From positions 371-53,219 of the forward strand of contig MNXB01000033.1 of NCBI GenBank assembly GCA_001871125.1: a stretch of 52,849 nt of DNA. The letters are read 5' to 3'. The DNA comes from Elusimicrobia bacterium CG1_02_37_114 (GTDB taxonomy: Bacteria; Elusimicrobiota; Endomicrobiia; CG1-02-37-114). Positions 1 through 8,285 of the stretch are shown piece by piece. A program made the position numbers and the translations under genes. Below the pieces are notes generated by a model. It saw nothing but the letters and a program-made list of their open reading frames with translations, did not search any database and was not told the origin of the DNA. Positions within the stretch are counted from its first letter, which is position 1. The number at the start of each line of letters is the position of its first letter.

Positions 1-1713
1 ATAATATAAAATACCGAGATTGTTGTGGGCTTGAGCATAATCCGGGTTTATTTTTACGGCTTTTTGATATTCTTGGAAAGTATTATCATATTCTCCACGA
101 TTAAAATATAAAGTTCCAAGATTATTATGCGCTTCGGAATGATTCGGATTTATCTCAATAGTTCTTTTAAATTCCTGTATTGCCCTGTCAAAAATTCTTT
201 GTTCATAATATGCAAGACCTAAATTATAGTGTATTTCAGCACTGTCTGGTTTTAATTCTAAAGCTTTTTGATATTCCTGAACCGCTCTGATATATTCCCC
301 ACGTCCTCGCAAAGAATTACCGAGTTCATTATATAAGTTAGAAGCATTTTGGGTTGCCCTATAATTAGATGGATACATAGAAATTACTTCCTCCCATAAC
401 AGCGCAGGATTCTGATAGAGTCGATTTCTTTTTACTGTTGCAATACAAAGAACTATAATATGAACTCCTAAAAGAAAAATTAAAAATGAATTGAGTAATC
501 GCTTATGTGTAGAAATACCACTTAACTCTAATTGCCTATCAGGGTTAACTCTAAAAATTAGAAAATATACGGATACAATTATAAAGTAAAAACCATACCC
601 TGGAAGATATAGACGATTTTCAGCCATTGCGGTAGTAGTAGGAAAAAAACTGGAAGTCGGGGATATTGTAATAAAGAACCATAAAATAGAAAATAAAAAT
701 ATTTTTGATATATTAGTTTTTCTCCTATAAAATAACCATGTTGCTACAAGTATTAATAGAACAAACAGAACAGATATCATTATCTTGAACTCAAATATAG
801 ATTCTGCCGGGTTAAGATAATGGTCAAAACAAAGTCCTTTTGGGATAAAAAGAAATTTTAAATACCTCAATATAACATAAGGCTGAATGACAAAATAAGT
901 GTAGTGATTCCAGAAGAGAGTACCTCCTGCATCTGCATCTCCAATTGTTCCCAGATAAAAGTATCTAAATAATAAAAATATAACAATTATAACCCAGTAA
1001 GATAGATGGTAATACTTTTTTTTAATAACCTTTGCCAACTCAAAATTACTCAGAAATATATAATCAAAAATCAATAAAATCGCTGGAAGCGTAATGGCAT
1101 CCTGTTTTGAAAATATTCCTAAAATAAAACACAACAACGAGAAAACATAGAATTTTTTCCCTTTTTCAAAAGTCTTTGTGAAAAGCAATAAGGATAATAT
1201 ATAAAAAAATGCTGCCAATTCTCCCGAACGATTAAAAACATATGACACTACAATTGTATTTATTGGATGGGAAGCAAAAAATAATGCTACAAAAAAAGGG
1301 AAAATGTTTGTGCATTTTCCATATGTGTATACAATTATTTTTCTTGTTAAAAAAAATATCAGTATTGATACACATACGTGAAGAAATATATTTACCAAAT
1401 GATACCCAATTATATTCAATTTACCAAAATAATAATTCAGTGTAAAAGTTAAATATGTTACCGGTCTGGAAGGGTCGTTCCTTTCAAAAGTTTTATGTTC
1501 ACCCTGTGGATAAATAAGTTTCGTTTTAATGTTTTTTATTTCTTTTATATCAGGATTATTAACAATTTTTGCTTCATCATCAAATATAAATGGAGCATTC
1601 AGGGAACTGGAATAAATAATTGCTGAAACAAGGATTATTAACCCTATTGCAACCCATTTTTTCTCAAAAAAGGTTTTAGGCTTTTCAGTTGTTTTTGTAT
1701 TAAATTTCGACAA
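1..1713 (-). CDS. TMTC-like multi-spanning membrane protein with C-terminal TPRs (partial, 3' end outside window)
   Basis: This reading frame is absent from the ORF track because it runs off the window. It is open from base 1713 to base 1 (571 codons). An in-frame TAA lies two codons upstream and no ATG follows for a long way, so the start is the TTG at 1713, overlapping the stop of the UPF0280 gene by about 14 bases. The N-terminus has one membrane anchor, then a FDDEAKIVNN motif, RPVTYLTF and SHPINTIVVSYVFNRSGE, as in bacterial TMTC/glycosyltransferase-39-like proteins. About ten hydrophobic helices follow, then tetratricopeptide repeats (NPNHSEAHNNLGTLYF type). Members are thought to be membrane glycosyltransferases or TPR scaffolds; substrate unknown. 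It is the last visible gene of the purA operon. Confidence 0.75.
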   Translation of the reverse strand, partial: MSKFNTKTTEKPKTFFEKKWVAIGLIILVSAIIYSSSLNAPFIFDDEAKIVNNPDIKEIKNIKTKLIYPQGEHKTFERNDPSRPVTYLTFTLNYYFGKLNIIGYHLVNIFLHVCVSILIFFLTRKIIVYTYGKCTNIFPFFVALFFASHPINTIVVSYVFNRSGELAAFFYILSLLLFTKTFEKGKKFYVFSLLCFILGIFSKQDAITLPAILLIFDYIFLSNFELAKVIKKKYYHLSYWVIIVIFLLFRYFYLGTIGDADAGGTLFWNHYTYFVIQPYVILRYLKFLFIPKGLCFDHYLNPAESIFEFKIMISVLFVLLILVATWLFYRRKTNISKIFLFSILWFFITISPTSSFFPTTTAMAENRLYLPGYGFYFIIVSVYFLIFRVNPDRQLELSGISTHKRLLNSFLIFLLGVHIIVLCIATVKRNRLYQNPALLWEEVISMYPSNYRATQNASNLYNELGNSLRGRGEYIRAVQEYQKALELKPDSAEIHYNLGLAYYEQRIFDRAIQEFKRTIEINPNHSEAHNNLGTLYFNRGEYDNTFQEYQKAVKINPDYAQAHNNLGILYY

Positions 1714-2422
1714 GTTTTATATCGCCCCATATAGATATTTTGTTATTTATTATTATAATCATACCCTTAATCCCCTTGATACTTTTAGCAAAATCCGTTC
1801 CTTTAACCAGACTTTCGGGGTCCCGGACAATATTACCCACAGCGGTCGCACAGGCATCTGCCAGTGAAGATGAGTTGGCAATAACTATTGTTGCATCGGT
1901 TTTACCAAAACTCAGTGAATGGCCGACTGTCCCGGAAGAAGTACAGATGCCGAGCGGAGTACTTTCAGGTTTTATTTCCAAACCTATTTTACCGCTGAAC
2001 TTTGATTTACCCGCGTATATACCTATGATTCTCGGTTTTAAAGTCTTTACAAATATATCTCCCCCGTTTTCAATAATTATTTCATCAGAAGATTTTAACA
2101 AATCAAAACCAACGAATTCGGCAATAGCGCCTGCGACAGAAGCCATCGGGCCTACACCTGCTTTCTCGGTTTCCGTTACCATCCTTTTCACAATTTCAGG
2201 TGCAGTGTCTTTAATTTTATAAGGTTTAAACGTGGTTAAAAAAGAAGGGTTGTTTTTTATGTATTTTTCTATGTTGGCACGATATTTCCGGACGAGTTTA
2301 TATGTCTTGCGGGACAAATTCCTGCAGGCAGACACCAGCAAATCCGTCTCTTTTAGAGTTACATTGAATGAAACCAGGTCTTTTTCTCTTGACCATAAGC
2401 GATAAAATCTTGGTTGGTACAT
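1700..2422 (-). CDS. UPF0280 family protein (COG2122, ApbE-like fold)
   Basis: This 240-residue protein starts MYQPRFYRLWSREKDL and carries the family's glycine-rich core (GVGPMASVAGAIAEFVG near residues 90-107, then IIENGGDIF and the SSGTVGHSLSFGKTDA segment). UPF0280/COG2122 is related to the ApbE flavin-transferase fold. In Methanosarcina a COG2122 protein has been linked to sulfide assimilation into homocysteine, together with a DUF39 protein and a NIL-domain ferredoxin. Here the NIL ferredoxin is the gene directly upstream, 21 bases away, which supports that role, although no DUF39 gene is in the window. The downstream TMTC-like gene overlaps its stop. Confidence 0.85.
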   Translation of the reverse strand: MYQPRFYRLWSREKDLVSFNVTLKETDLLVSACRNLSRKTYKLVRKYRANIEKYIKNNPSFLTTFKPYKIKDTAPEIVKRMVTETEKAGVGPMASVAGAIAEFVGFDLLKSSDEIIIENGGDIFVKTLKPRIIGIYAGKSKFSGKIGLEIKPESTPLGICTSSGTVGHSLSFGKTDATIVIANSSSLADACATAVGNIVRDPESLVKGTDFAKSIKGIKGMIIIINNKISIWGDIKLVEI

Positions 2423-2443
2423 AATGTGTTTGGAATTGAGAAA

Positions 2444-2851
2444 TTAAAAATGTAATTCCATAGCTCGCGGCGGGCAGGTTTTTATGCATAACTCACATGC
2501 TATACATTTCTCAGCATGGAACAGCACTTTTTTTGTTTTGGGGTCCAGGACAAGCGCACCCGAAGGACATATCGTAACACACGCACCGCAATGCGTGCAT
2601 TTTACTTCGTTACGGGTAACATCCTGGCTCAAGGGTTGTATTTTTACACCTAAATCTTTCAGAAAATCCATAGCCTTATTATAATTTTCTTTTTTGCCGG
2701 AAAGTCCCAGCACAAGCAGACCCTCTTCGTTCGGTGTAATGGAAGCCTTGAGAATATTGAATTCCAGGTCATAATCTTTTACTAATTTACAGACTATCGG
2801 CTTATCAAGCAATTTATGCGAAAATCTTAATACAATTCTTTTAGAAATCAT
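2444..2851 (-). CDS. NIL domain-containing 2x[4Fe-4S] ferredoxin
   Basis: The 135-residue protein has an N-terminal NIL domain (about residues 1-75, the ligand-binding domain first seen in methionine transporter ATPases). Two bacterial-type 4Fe-4S motifs follow: CTHCGACVTICP at 85-96 and CIACELCIKTCP at 116-127. It is probably a cytoplasmic electron carrier. In anaerobes such NIL-ferredoxins pair with DUF39 proteins for homocysteine synthesis from sulfide, and the neighbouring UPF0280 gene fits that set. It starts 12 bases after the purA stop and is followed 21 bases later by the UPF0280 gene, so it is likely co-transcribed with both. Confidence 0.9.
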   Translation of the reverse strand: MISKRIVLRFSHKLLDKPIVCKLVKDYDLEFNILKASITPNEEGLLVLGLSGKKENYNKAMDFLKDLGVKIQPLSQDVTRNEVKCTHCGACVTICPSGALVLDPKTKKVLFHAEKCIACELCIKTCPPRAMELHF

Positions 2852-2863
2852 TTTTAAAAATCT

Positions 2864-4199
<1,336 letters not shown>

Positions 4200-4345
4200 T
4201 ACAGGGAGATAGGGATGCGTTGAGATTGATAACACCTGCTTAACAATTTTGTGTATTATGTTGAGCCATAGCGAAATCCCGCCTTGAAATTTTTGATTAT
4301 TTTGTGATTTTATCGGTGAGTTTCTCGCCCAGAAAATGCCAAAAT

Positions 4346-4371
4346 TTAACATTTGTCAGAAGAAATGTTAA
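4346..4371. terminator. perfect 9-bp inverted repeat downstream of the DGR reverse transcriptase
   Basis: TTAACATTT and AAATGTTAA form a perfect stem with an 8-base loop, 15 bases after the reverse transcriptase stop on the minus strand. The stem is AT-rich and the following T tract is short, so it may be a weak terminator for the DGR operon or another structural element. The rest of 4154-4385 holds only the purA promoter. Confidence 0.4.
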
Positions 4372-4385
4372 GTGAGAATCTCATC

Positions 4386-5381
4386 TTAGAAATATAATTC
4401 ATTGAAAAGTTTTGTTCTTAAACCCCAAGTGTCACCCCATGAAACATGAGCAATCCATGAGAGGATAGAATTGCTTATTTTCTGTATATTAATTACTTTT
4501 TTACGATATAGATTTCTTAATTTTACAAGTTTCCTTCTAAAATAAAAAAAGTTTTCTTTTTTCAATAACCTATGAGTTGGGAATATTTTGAATCCAAGAA
4601 AATCAGTCCCTTGTCCAACAGAGAAAACATGCGTTTTATCTGGATGAATTTGTAACTTAATCCCATCAAGATATTTTAAAATTTCAGATTTTATTTCACA
4701 CAATCTTGATTTATCATTATCAAGAATAACAAAATCATCTACATAGCGAATATAATACTTACATCTCAACTGTTCCTTCACAAAATGGTCAAAACCATCA
4801 AGATAAAGGTTGGCAAAAAACTGGCTGGTTAGGTTACCGATTGGAATTCCATATTCATTGTTTGTTGAGTTCAATATTTTTTGAACAAGCCATAAAACTT
4901 TTTCATCTTTAATTTTTCCTGAAATAATGTTAAACAAAATTCCACGGTTAATAGTATCAAAATACTTAACAATGTCACATTTAAGCACATATTTATTTCT
5001 ACGACAGAAATCCTGAAAACACAAAATGGCTTTATGCGTTCCTTTCTCCTTGCGGTTAGCATAAGTATCATAAATGAAACTTTTTTCTAATATTGGTTCA
5101 ATGACATTACATAAAGCGTGATGGACTACCCTGTCACGATAAGGGGCAGCACTGATTATACGTTTCTTAGATTCGTATACGATAAATTGCTTATACCTGC
5201 CAGGCTTATAAGTTTGACTTACTACCTCTTTTTGAAGTTTAAGCAGTTCCTTTTCTAAATTAAAATTAAATCGTGCAGTATTCTCTCTGAACCTTTTACC
5301 TTTCTGTGCTTTTCTTGCTGCCAGAAGTAAGTTTTCAAACGAACAGATTCTTTCGTAGAGATTGTTATATGTTTTTACCAT
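4386..5381 (-). CDS. DGR-type reverse transcriptase
   Basis: This 331-residue reverse transcriptase copies the template-repeat RNA into adenine-mutagenised cDNA for the DGR. The palm has CDIVKYFDTI (about 135-144), the DGR hallmark GIPIGNLTSQFFAN (178-191, with SQ where most reverse transcriptases have SP) and the catalytic YVDD at 213-216, followed by TDFLGF in the thumb. There is no maturase, endonuclease or integrase domain, so it is not a group II intron protein. It is the last gene of the minus-strand series target-Avd-TR-RT, and the TR ends about 200 bases upstream of its start. It starts at the ATG at 5381 with a poor ribosome site next to a hairpin. Confidence 0.95.
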   Translation of the reverse strand: MVKTYNNLYERICSFENLLLAARKAQKGKRFRENTARFNFNLEKELLKLQKEVVSQTYKPGRYKQFIVYESKKRIISAAPYRDRVVHHALCNVIEPILEKSFIYDTYANRKEKGTHKAILCFQDFCRRNKYVLKCDIVKYFDTINRGILFNIISGKIKDEKVLWLVQKILNSTNNEYGIPIGNLTSQFFANLYLDGFDHFVKEQLRCKYYIRYVDDFVILDNDKSRLCEIKSEILKYLDGIKLQIHPDKTHVFSVGQGTDFLGFKIFPTHRLLKKENFFYFRRKLVKLRNLYRKKVINIQKISNSILSWIAHVSWGDTWGLRTKLFNELYF

Positions 5382-5391
5382 AATTTTCAGG

Positions 5392-5450
5392 TGTCAGTGG
5401 CGACATTCGGCACCCCGATAAATCGGGACGATTACCAGCCGCAACTGACA
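5392..5450. other. structured element between TR and reverse transcriptase start
   Basis: TGTCAGT (5392-5398) and ACTGACA (5444-5450) enclose an inner CCCGAT/ATCGGG hairpin. On the minus-strand transcript this stem ends about 10 bases before the reverse transcriptase ATG. It could affect translation of the enzyme or form part of the TR RNA; both ideas are inference. Confidence 0.45.
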
Positions 5451-5463
5451 GTTTTTATATTTG

Positions 5464-5484
5464 CCCCGATAAAAATAATCGGGG
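5464..5484. repeat. CCCCGAT/ATCGGGG hairpin
   Basis: This 7-bp perfect stem with a 7-base loop lies between the TR and the reverse transcriptase. It is one of several dispersed intergenic hairpins of the CCCGAT...ATCGGG type in this window. Confidence 0.5.
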
Positions 5485-5581
5485 ACAGGAGACGGGTTTT
5501 AGACTCAATATTTGCACGCTTGGTCCTGCCTTAGCAGGATCAATTCTGGCTTTCCCAGAAATATTTCCGGCTTTGAGACTT

Positions 5582-5700
5582 ACAGGCGACACACAACGGA
5601 ACCCATTGTTGTTGTTCCTGTTGTCAGGGTTGTTCCTGTTACGATTAGAGGAACGGCAGTTGTTAGCATTGTTGTTCCAACTACCGCCACGAAGCACCCG
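5582..5700 (-). repeat. DGR template repeat (TR)
   Basis: This 119-bp non-coding copy of the 3' end of the target gene lies 11 bases after the avd stop. Aligned without gaps to 6145-6263, it differs at 17 positions, all adenines on the TR sense strand (32 adenines in total). C, G and T positions are all identical. The sense strand is rich in AAC and AAT codons (the track ORF shows runs of Asn), the codons that adenine mutagenesis diversifies best. The last 25 bases, identical in both copies and poor in adenine, are the likely initiation-of-mutagenic-homology end. The ORF drawn over it is not a gene. Confidence 0.95.
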
Positions 5701-5711
5701 AACAGCACCTT

Positions 5712-6065
5712 TTATCCTATCCCCTTTTGATGATGTTGCTGACGCAACCAGCCACCAATTAAATTTCCTATATCGTTTATTTGACGAGATAAATACTCGT
5801 ACCTGTCTATATTTATAAACTTCATATCTTTACAAATCCTGACAAAATATCTGAATTTTTCTAATTGTATATTTGTTCTTGCAAGTATTTCCATTTTATT
5901 TTTTGTATATTTTGCTTCAATTAAATTTCCAAGAATATCAAAAAGCAAATTCTCCAATTTTTCGCCAATAGTAAAGCGATGTGTTTTTGGAAATTTGATT
6001 ATTTGTGGTAGGCACCAAAGGATTAAATCGTAGGTTTTTGTAATAACATCTAAATCATTGCTCAT
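5712..6065 (-). CDS. avd: DGR accessory protein Avd
   Basis: This 117-residue, helix-rich protein has the four-helix-bundle pattern of accessory variability determinants: ITKTYDLILWCLPQI at the start, FTIGEKLENLLFDILGNLIEA in the middle and a C-terminal helix ending IGNLIGGWLRQQ. Avd forms a basic pentamer that binds the DGR reverse transcriptase and TR RNA and is needed for mutagenic cDNA synthesis. It lies between the target gene and the TR, its usual place. The closest look-alike, the 23S rRNA intervening-sequence protein, has the same fold, but the TR and reverse transcriptase next door settle the role. Confidence 0.9.
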   Translation of the reverse strand: MSNDLDVITKTYDLILWCLPQIIKFPKTHRFTIGEKLENLLFDILGNLIEAKYTKNKMEILARTNIQLEKFRYFVRICKDMKFINIDRYEYLSRQINDIGNLIGGWLRQQHHQKGIG

Positions 6066-6090
6066 TATGAAAAATCAAAATTTATGGCGA

Positions 6091-6105
6091 CCCGCCTTCG
6101 GCGGG
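6091..6105. promoter_or_regulatory. GC-rich hairpin downstream of the variable repeat
   Basis: CCCGCC-TTC-GGCGGG is a perfect 6-bp stem, 26 bases after the target stop codon and 39 bases past the VR end. In phage BPP-1 a hairpin or cruciform just downstream of VR is required for efficient retrohoming. This one is farther away but is the only strong hairpin there. It could also be a transcription attenuator before avd. Confidence 0.5.
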
Positions 6106-6131
6106 GAAGGTGTAAAAGAATAAAGTGTAAA

Positions 6132-7400
6132 TTATTGAGTCCTCACAGGCGACACACAACGGAACCCATAGCTGAAGTCCCAGACGTCAGGGTTGACCCA
6201 GTAACGATTAGAGGAACGGCAGTTGCTAGCAACGCTGTACCAACTACCGCCACGAAGCACCCGGTAAGAACCCTTATCAGGTCCTTCAGGATTTTTATCA
6301 GGACTAATTCTGTAATACTTCTCATCATACCAGTCAGAACACCATTCCCAGACATTGCCGTGCATGTCATATAAACCATATTGATTTGGTTTTCTCCTAC
6401 CTACAGGGTTTGTCATACCACCTGAATTCTTTTCATACCAGGCATATTCACCTAATTCTGATTCCACATCTCCAAAACAATACTTTGTTGTTGAACCTGC
6501 CCTGCAGGCTTTCTCCCATTCTGCTTCTGTGGGTAATCTTTTACCATAATACCTGGCATACTGGTTTGCACCATACCAGGTTACATTTACTACAGGGTTT
6601 TTCTCATAGCCACTTGCTGGTTGCCATCTACCACCTGATTTTTTCACTCCCCATTTATGTTTATATATCATTTTTTGTCCATTCTCATCCGTGTGTTTAC
6701 CATATTCATTTAAAAACTTTGCATACTGTTCATTTGTTACTTCATATTTATCTATGTAGTATGCATCAAGATACACTTTATGTTGGGGATGTTCGTCTTT
6801 CTCGCCTTCTCCTTCTGGTGAACCCATCATAAATTCCCCTGCCGGGATTAATACCATTTTTACTTCGTCTTTACCGATGATTTCTTCTGAAACATTTTCG
6901 GTTTGAGAAATCTGATTAATTGTTTCCACTTTACCGCTGGTCATTAAAACAGCCAATTCCTCAGACTTATCGGCAAATTCTTCAATAGAATCTGCTTTTA
7001 CTTTTTCGGATTTGATAATTTGTCCTGTCTCCACATCAACTATATTGGCATTTATAAAATACTTTGAACCAAGTTTTGATATAGTGCCAACAACAACTTT
7101 TTGAACATTCAGCAACTTTCCTATTTTAACAGCACATTCTTGAGAAGTGCAACCAGTTATCTGAAATTTTTGTTCTTGAAGTATCAGTTGCATATTATTT
7201 CTATCAATTACTTTATACTTTCCAGTTTTTACGAATCCTGTTCGTATGAAATCAGTAACTACACCTGCATCCATTGCTGAAATACCTTTACCTTCAAATT
7301 CTGCTACTGCTATGTTTGTTTTCTCTTGTGAATAGAGATTATATGTTGATAAAAGAACTATTGAATAAATGATGATTATTTTCTGAAGTGTTTTAACCAT
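6132..7400 (-). CDS. DGR target: secreted CsgG/LpoB-like protein with FGE-sulfatase (C-type lectin fold) variable domain
   Basis: The 422-residue protein has an N-terminal signal peptide (hydrophobic IIIIYSIVLLSTYNLYS). A CsgG/TolB-N-like domain follows (about 30-155: NIAVAEFEGKGIS, VVVGTISKLGSKYFI). From about 175 to the end is a formylglycine-generating-enzyme/sulfatase-modifying domain (MVLIPAGEFMMGSPEG, RLPTEAEWEKACRAG, YDMHGNVWEWCSDWY, VLRGGSW). In DGRs this fold serves as a binding scaffold, not an enzyme. The last 40 or so residues are the variable repeat: 13 residues differ from the TR-encoded version, while RGGSW, CRSSNR and GFRCVSPV are fixed. Likely an envelope or surface binding protein; ligand unknown. 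It heads the DGR operon. Confidence 0.93.
   Translation of the reverse strand: MVKTLQKIIIIYSIVLLSTYNLYSQEKTNIAVAEFEGKGISAMDAGVVTDFIRTGFVKTGKYKVIDRNNMQLILQEQKFQITGCTSQECAVKIGKLLNVQKVVVGTISKLGSKYFINANIVDVETGQIIKSEKVKADSIEEFADKSEELAVLMTSGKVETINQISQTENVSEEIIGKDEVKMVLIPAGEFMMGSPEGEGEKDEHPQHKVYLDAYYIDKYEVTNEQYAKFLNEYGKHTDENGQKMIYKHKWGVKKSGGRWQPASGYEKNPVVNVTWYGANQYARYYGKRLPTEAEWEKACRAGSTTKYCFGDVESELGEYAWYEKNSGGMTNPVGRRKPNQYGLYDMHGNVWEWCSDWYDEKYYRISPDKNPEGPDKGSYRVLRGGSWYSVASNCRSSNRYWVNPDVWDFSYGFRCVSPVRTQ
6145..6263 (-). repeat. DGR variable repeat (VR)
   Basis: This 119-bp copy of the TR inside the 3' end of the target gene ends 11 bases before the stop codon. The 17 differences from TR correspond to adenines only. 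Thirteen codons are changed, e.g. AAC to TAC, AGC, GTC, GAC or TTC and AGG to TGG. Tyr, Ser, Val, Trp, Asp and Phe replace TR Asn and Arg, enriching residues suited to binding surfaces. Confidence 0.95.
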
Positions 7401-7407
7401 AATTAAT

Positions 7408-7436
7408 AGTATACTATTTTTTTATGTGAATTACAA
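7408..7436 (-). promoter_or_regulatory. predicted promoter of the DGR target gene (leaderless)
   Basis: On the minus strand: TTGTAA, 17 bases, TATACT. Only 7 bases separate the -10 box from the ATG and there is no ribosome site, so the transcript probably starts at or next to the start codon. Confidence 0.55.
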
Positions 7437-7464
7437 ATGTGGGGTTTTGTATGTGGGGTTTTGT
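7437..7464. repeat. 14-bp tandem duplication
   Basis: ATGTGGGGTTTTGT occurs twice back to back immediately upstream of the DGR target promoter. It could be a regulator site or a replication slip. Confidence 0.6.
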
Positions 7465-7541
7465 AAATTTGATGTTGTTCTCGGATTTGATTTGTAAAAT
7501 CAATTCTAAAGAAGTTTATAAATCAGCACAGGAGTTAAAAC

Positions 7542-8100
7542 ATGAGATATAAAATATTTGTTAGCGGTGTTCAAAAGGAATTAAAAGAAGAACGCCGTGC
7601 AATAAAATATTTTATCCAGGCTAATTATTTACTGTCAGAATACTTTGACATATTTCTGTTTGAGGATTTACCTGCAAAAAGTGAATCGTCAAAAGAAGTT
7701 TATATAGACGAGATTAACGATTCTGATATTTATATGGGTATTCTGGGAGGTGAATATGGCACTATCGGTAAGGATGGTTTATCCGCTACTGAACGGGAAT
7801 ACCGGCAGGCAAAGAAAAAAAGTAAAACCATCTTCGCATTTATAAAAAATGTTCCGACAAAAGATAAAAAAATAGAAAGTCTCATTGCTACTATCAAGAC
7901 TGGGTTTAAATGAAAGACAATTAAAGGCAGTAAAATATGTGAAAGAAAAAGGTAAGATTACAAACCTAGAATATCAAAAACTGACAGGAGTGTCTAAACC
8001 CACTTCCACCCGTGATCTACTTGAACTTGTTAAAAAATCGGTTTTTAAGAAATTTGGAAAAACAGGTAAGGGGACATTATATAAACTAAAGGGCTCATAA
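7542..8100 (+). pseudogene. remnant of a DUF4062 / RecG-like (AlbA_2) regulator with internal deletion
   Basis: Two track ORFs in different frames are the two ends of one family. 7542-7913 is an N-terminal DUF4062 domain (KIFVSGVQKELKEERRAIK, FEDLPAKSE, DGLSATEREY). 7885-8100 matches the C-terminal winged helix of ATP-dependent RecG-like regulators (LNERQLKAVKYVKEKGKITN, LTGVSKPTSTRDL). The middle (AlbA_2 plus ATPase-like region, several hundred residues in intact relatives) is missing and the frame shifts near 7890-7913. Such proteins often sit in restriction and defence loci, and hsdM follows. The tail after 8091 has imperfect GGCTCA-AA repeats. Confidence 0.7.
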
Positions 8101-8218
8101 ACGGCTCAAAGGACTCATAAAGGGCTCAGTATTGGCTCAAAGGGGATATAAAGGGGACAAATTATTAAATATCCTCATCATTAAACAAATCTATAATATT
8201 CAATCAATAATCTTCACA

Positions 8219-8247
8219 TTGAAATAACTATATAAAATTTGTAAAAT
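8219..8247 (+). promoter_or_regulatory. predicted promoter of the hsdMSR operon
   Basis: TTGAAA, 17-base spacer, TAAAAT, followed by a leader of about 30 bases with the ribosome site AGAGGTG before the hsdM ATG at 8286. This is the only recognisable signal in 8101-8285. Confidence 0.55.
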
Positions 8248-8285
8248 GATACTTGTTATTCAACACATAACAAAGAGGTGCTATT

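Noticed and set aside
1740-2222. 160-residue plus-strand ORF opposite UPF0280
   Set aside because: Shadow of the minus-strand gene, which has clear family motifs.
4386-5381. Group II intron or retron reverse transcriptase
   Set aside because: No maturase or endonuclease domain and no intron or msr/msd structure; the IGNLTSQ motif, Avd and an adenine-biased TR/VR pair identify a DGR.
5455-5697. 80-residue ORF with Asn-rich RGGSWNNN sequence
   Set aside because: It is the DGR template repeat read as protein; TRs are non-coding, and the ORF has no ribosome site.
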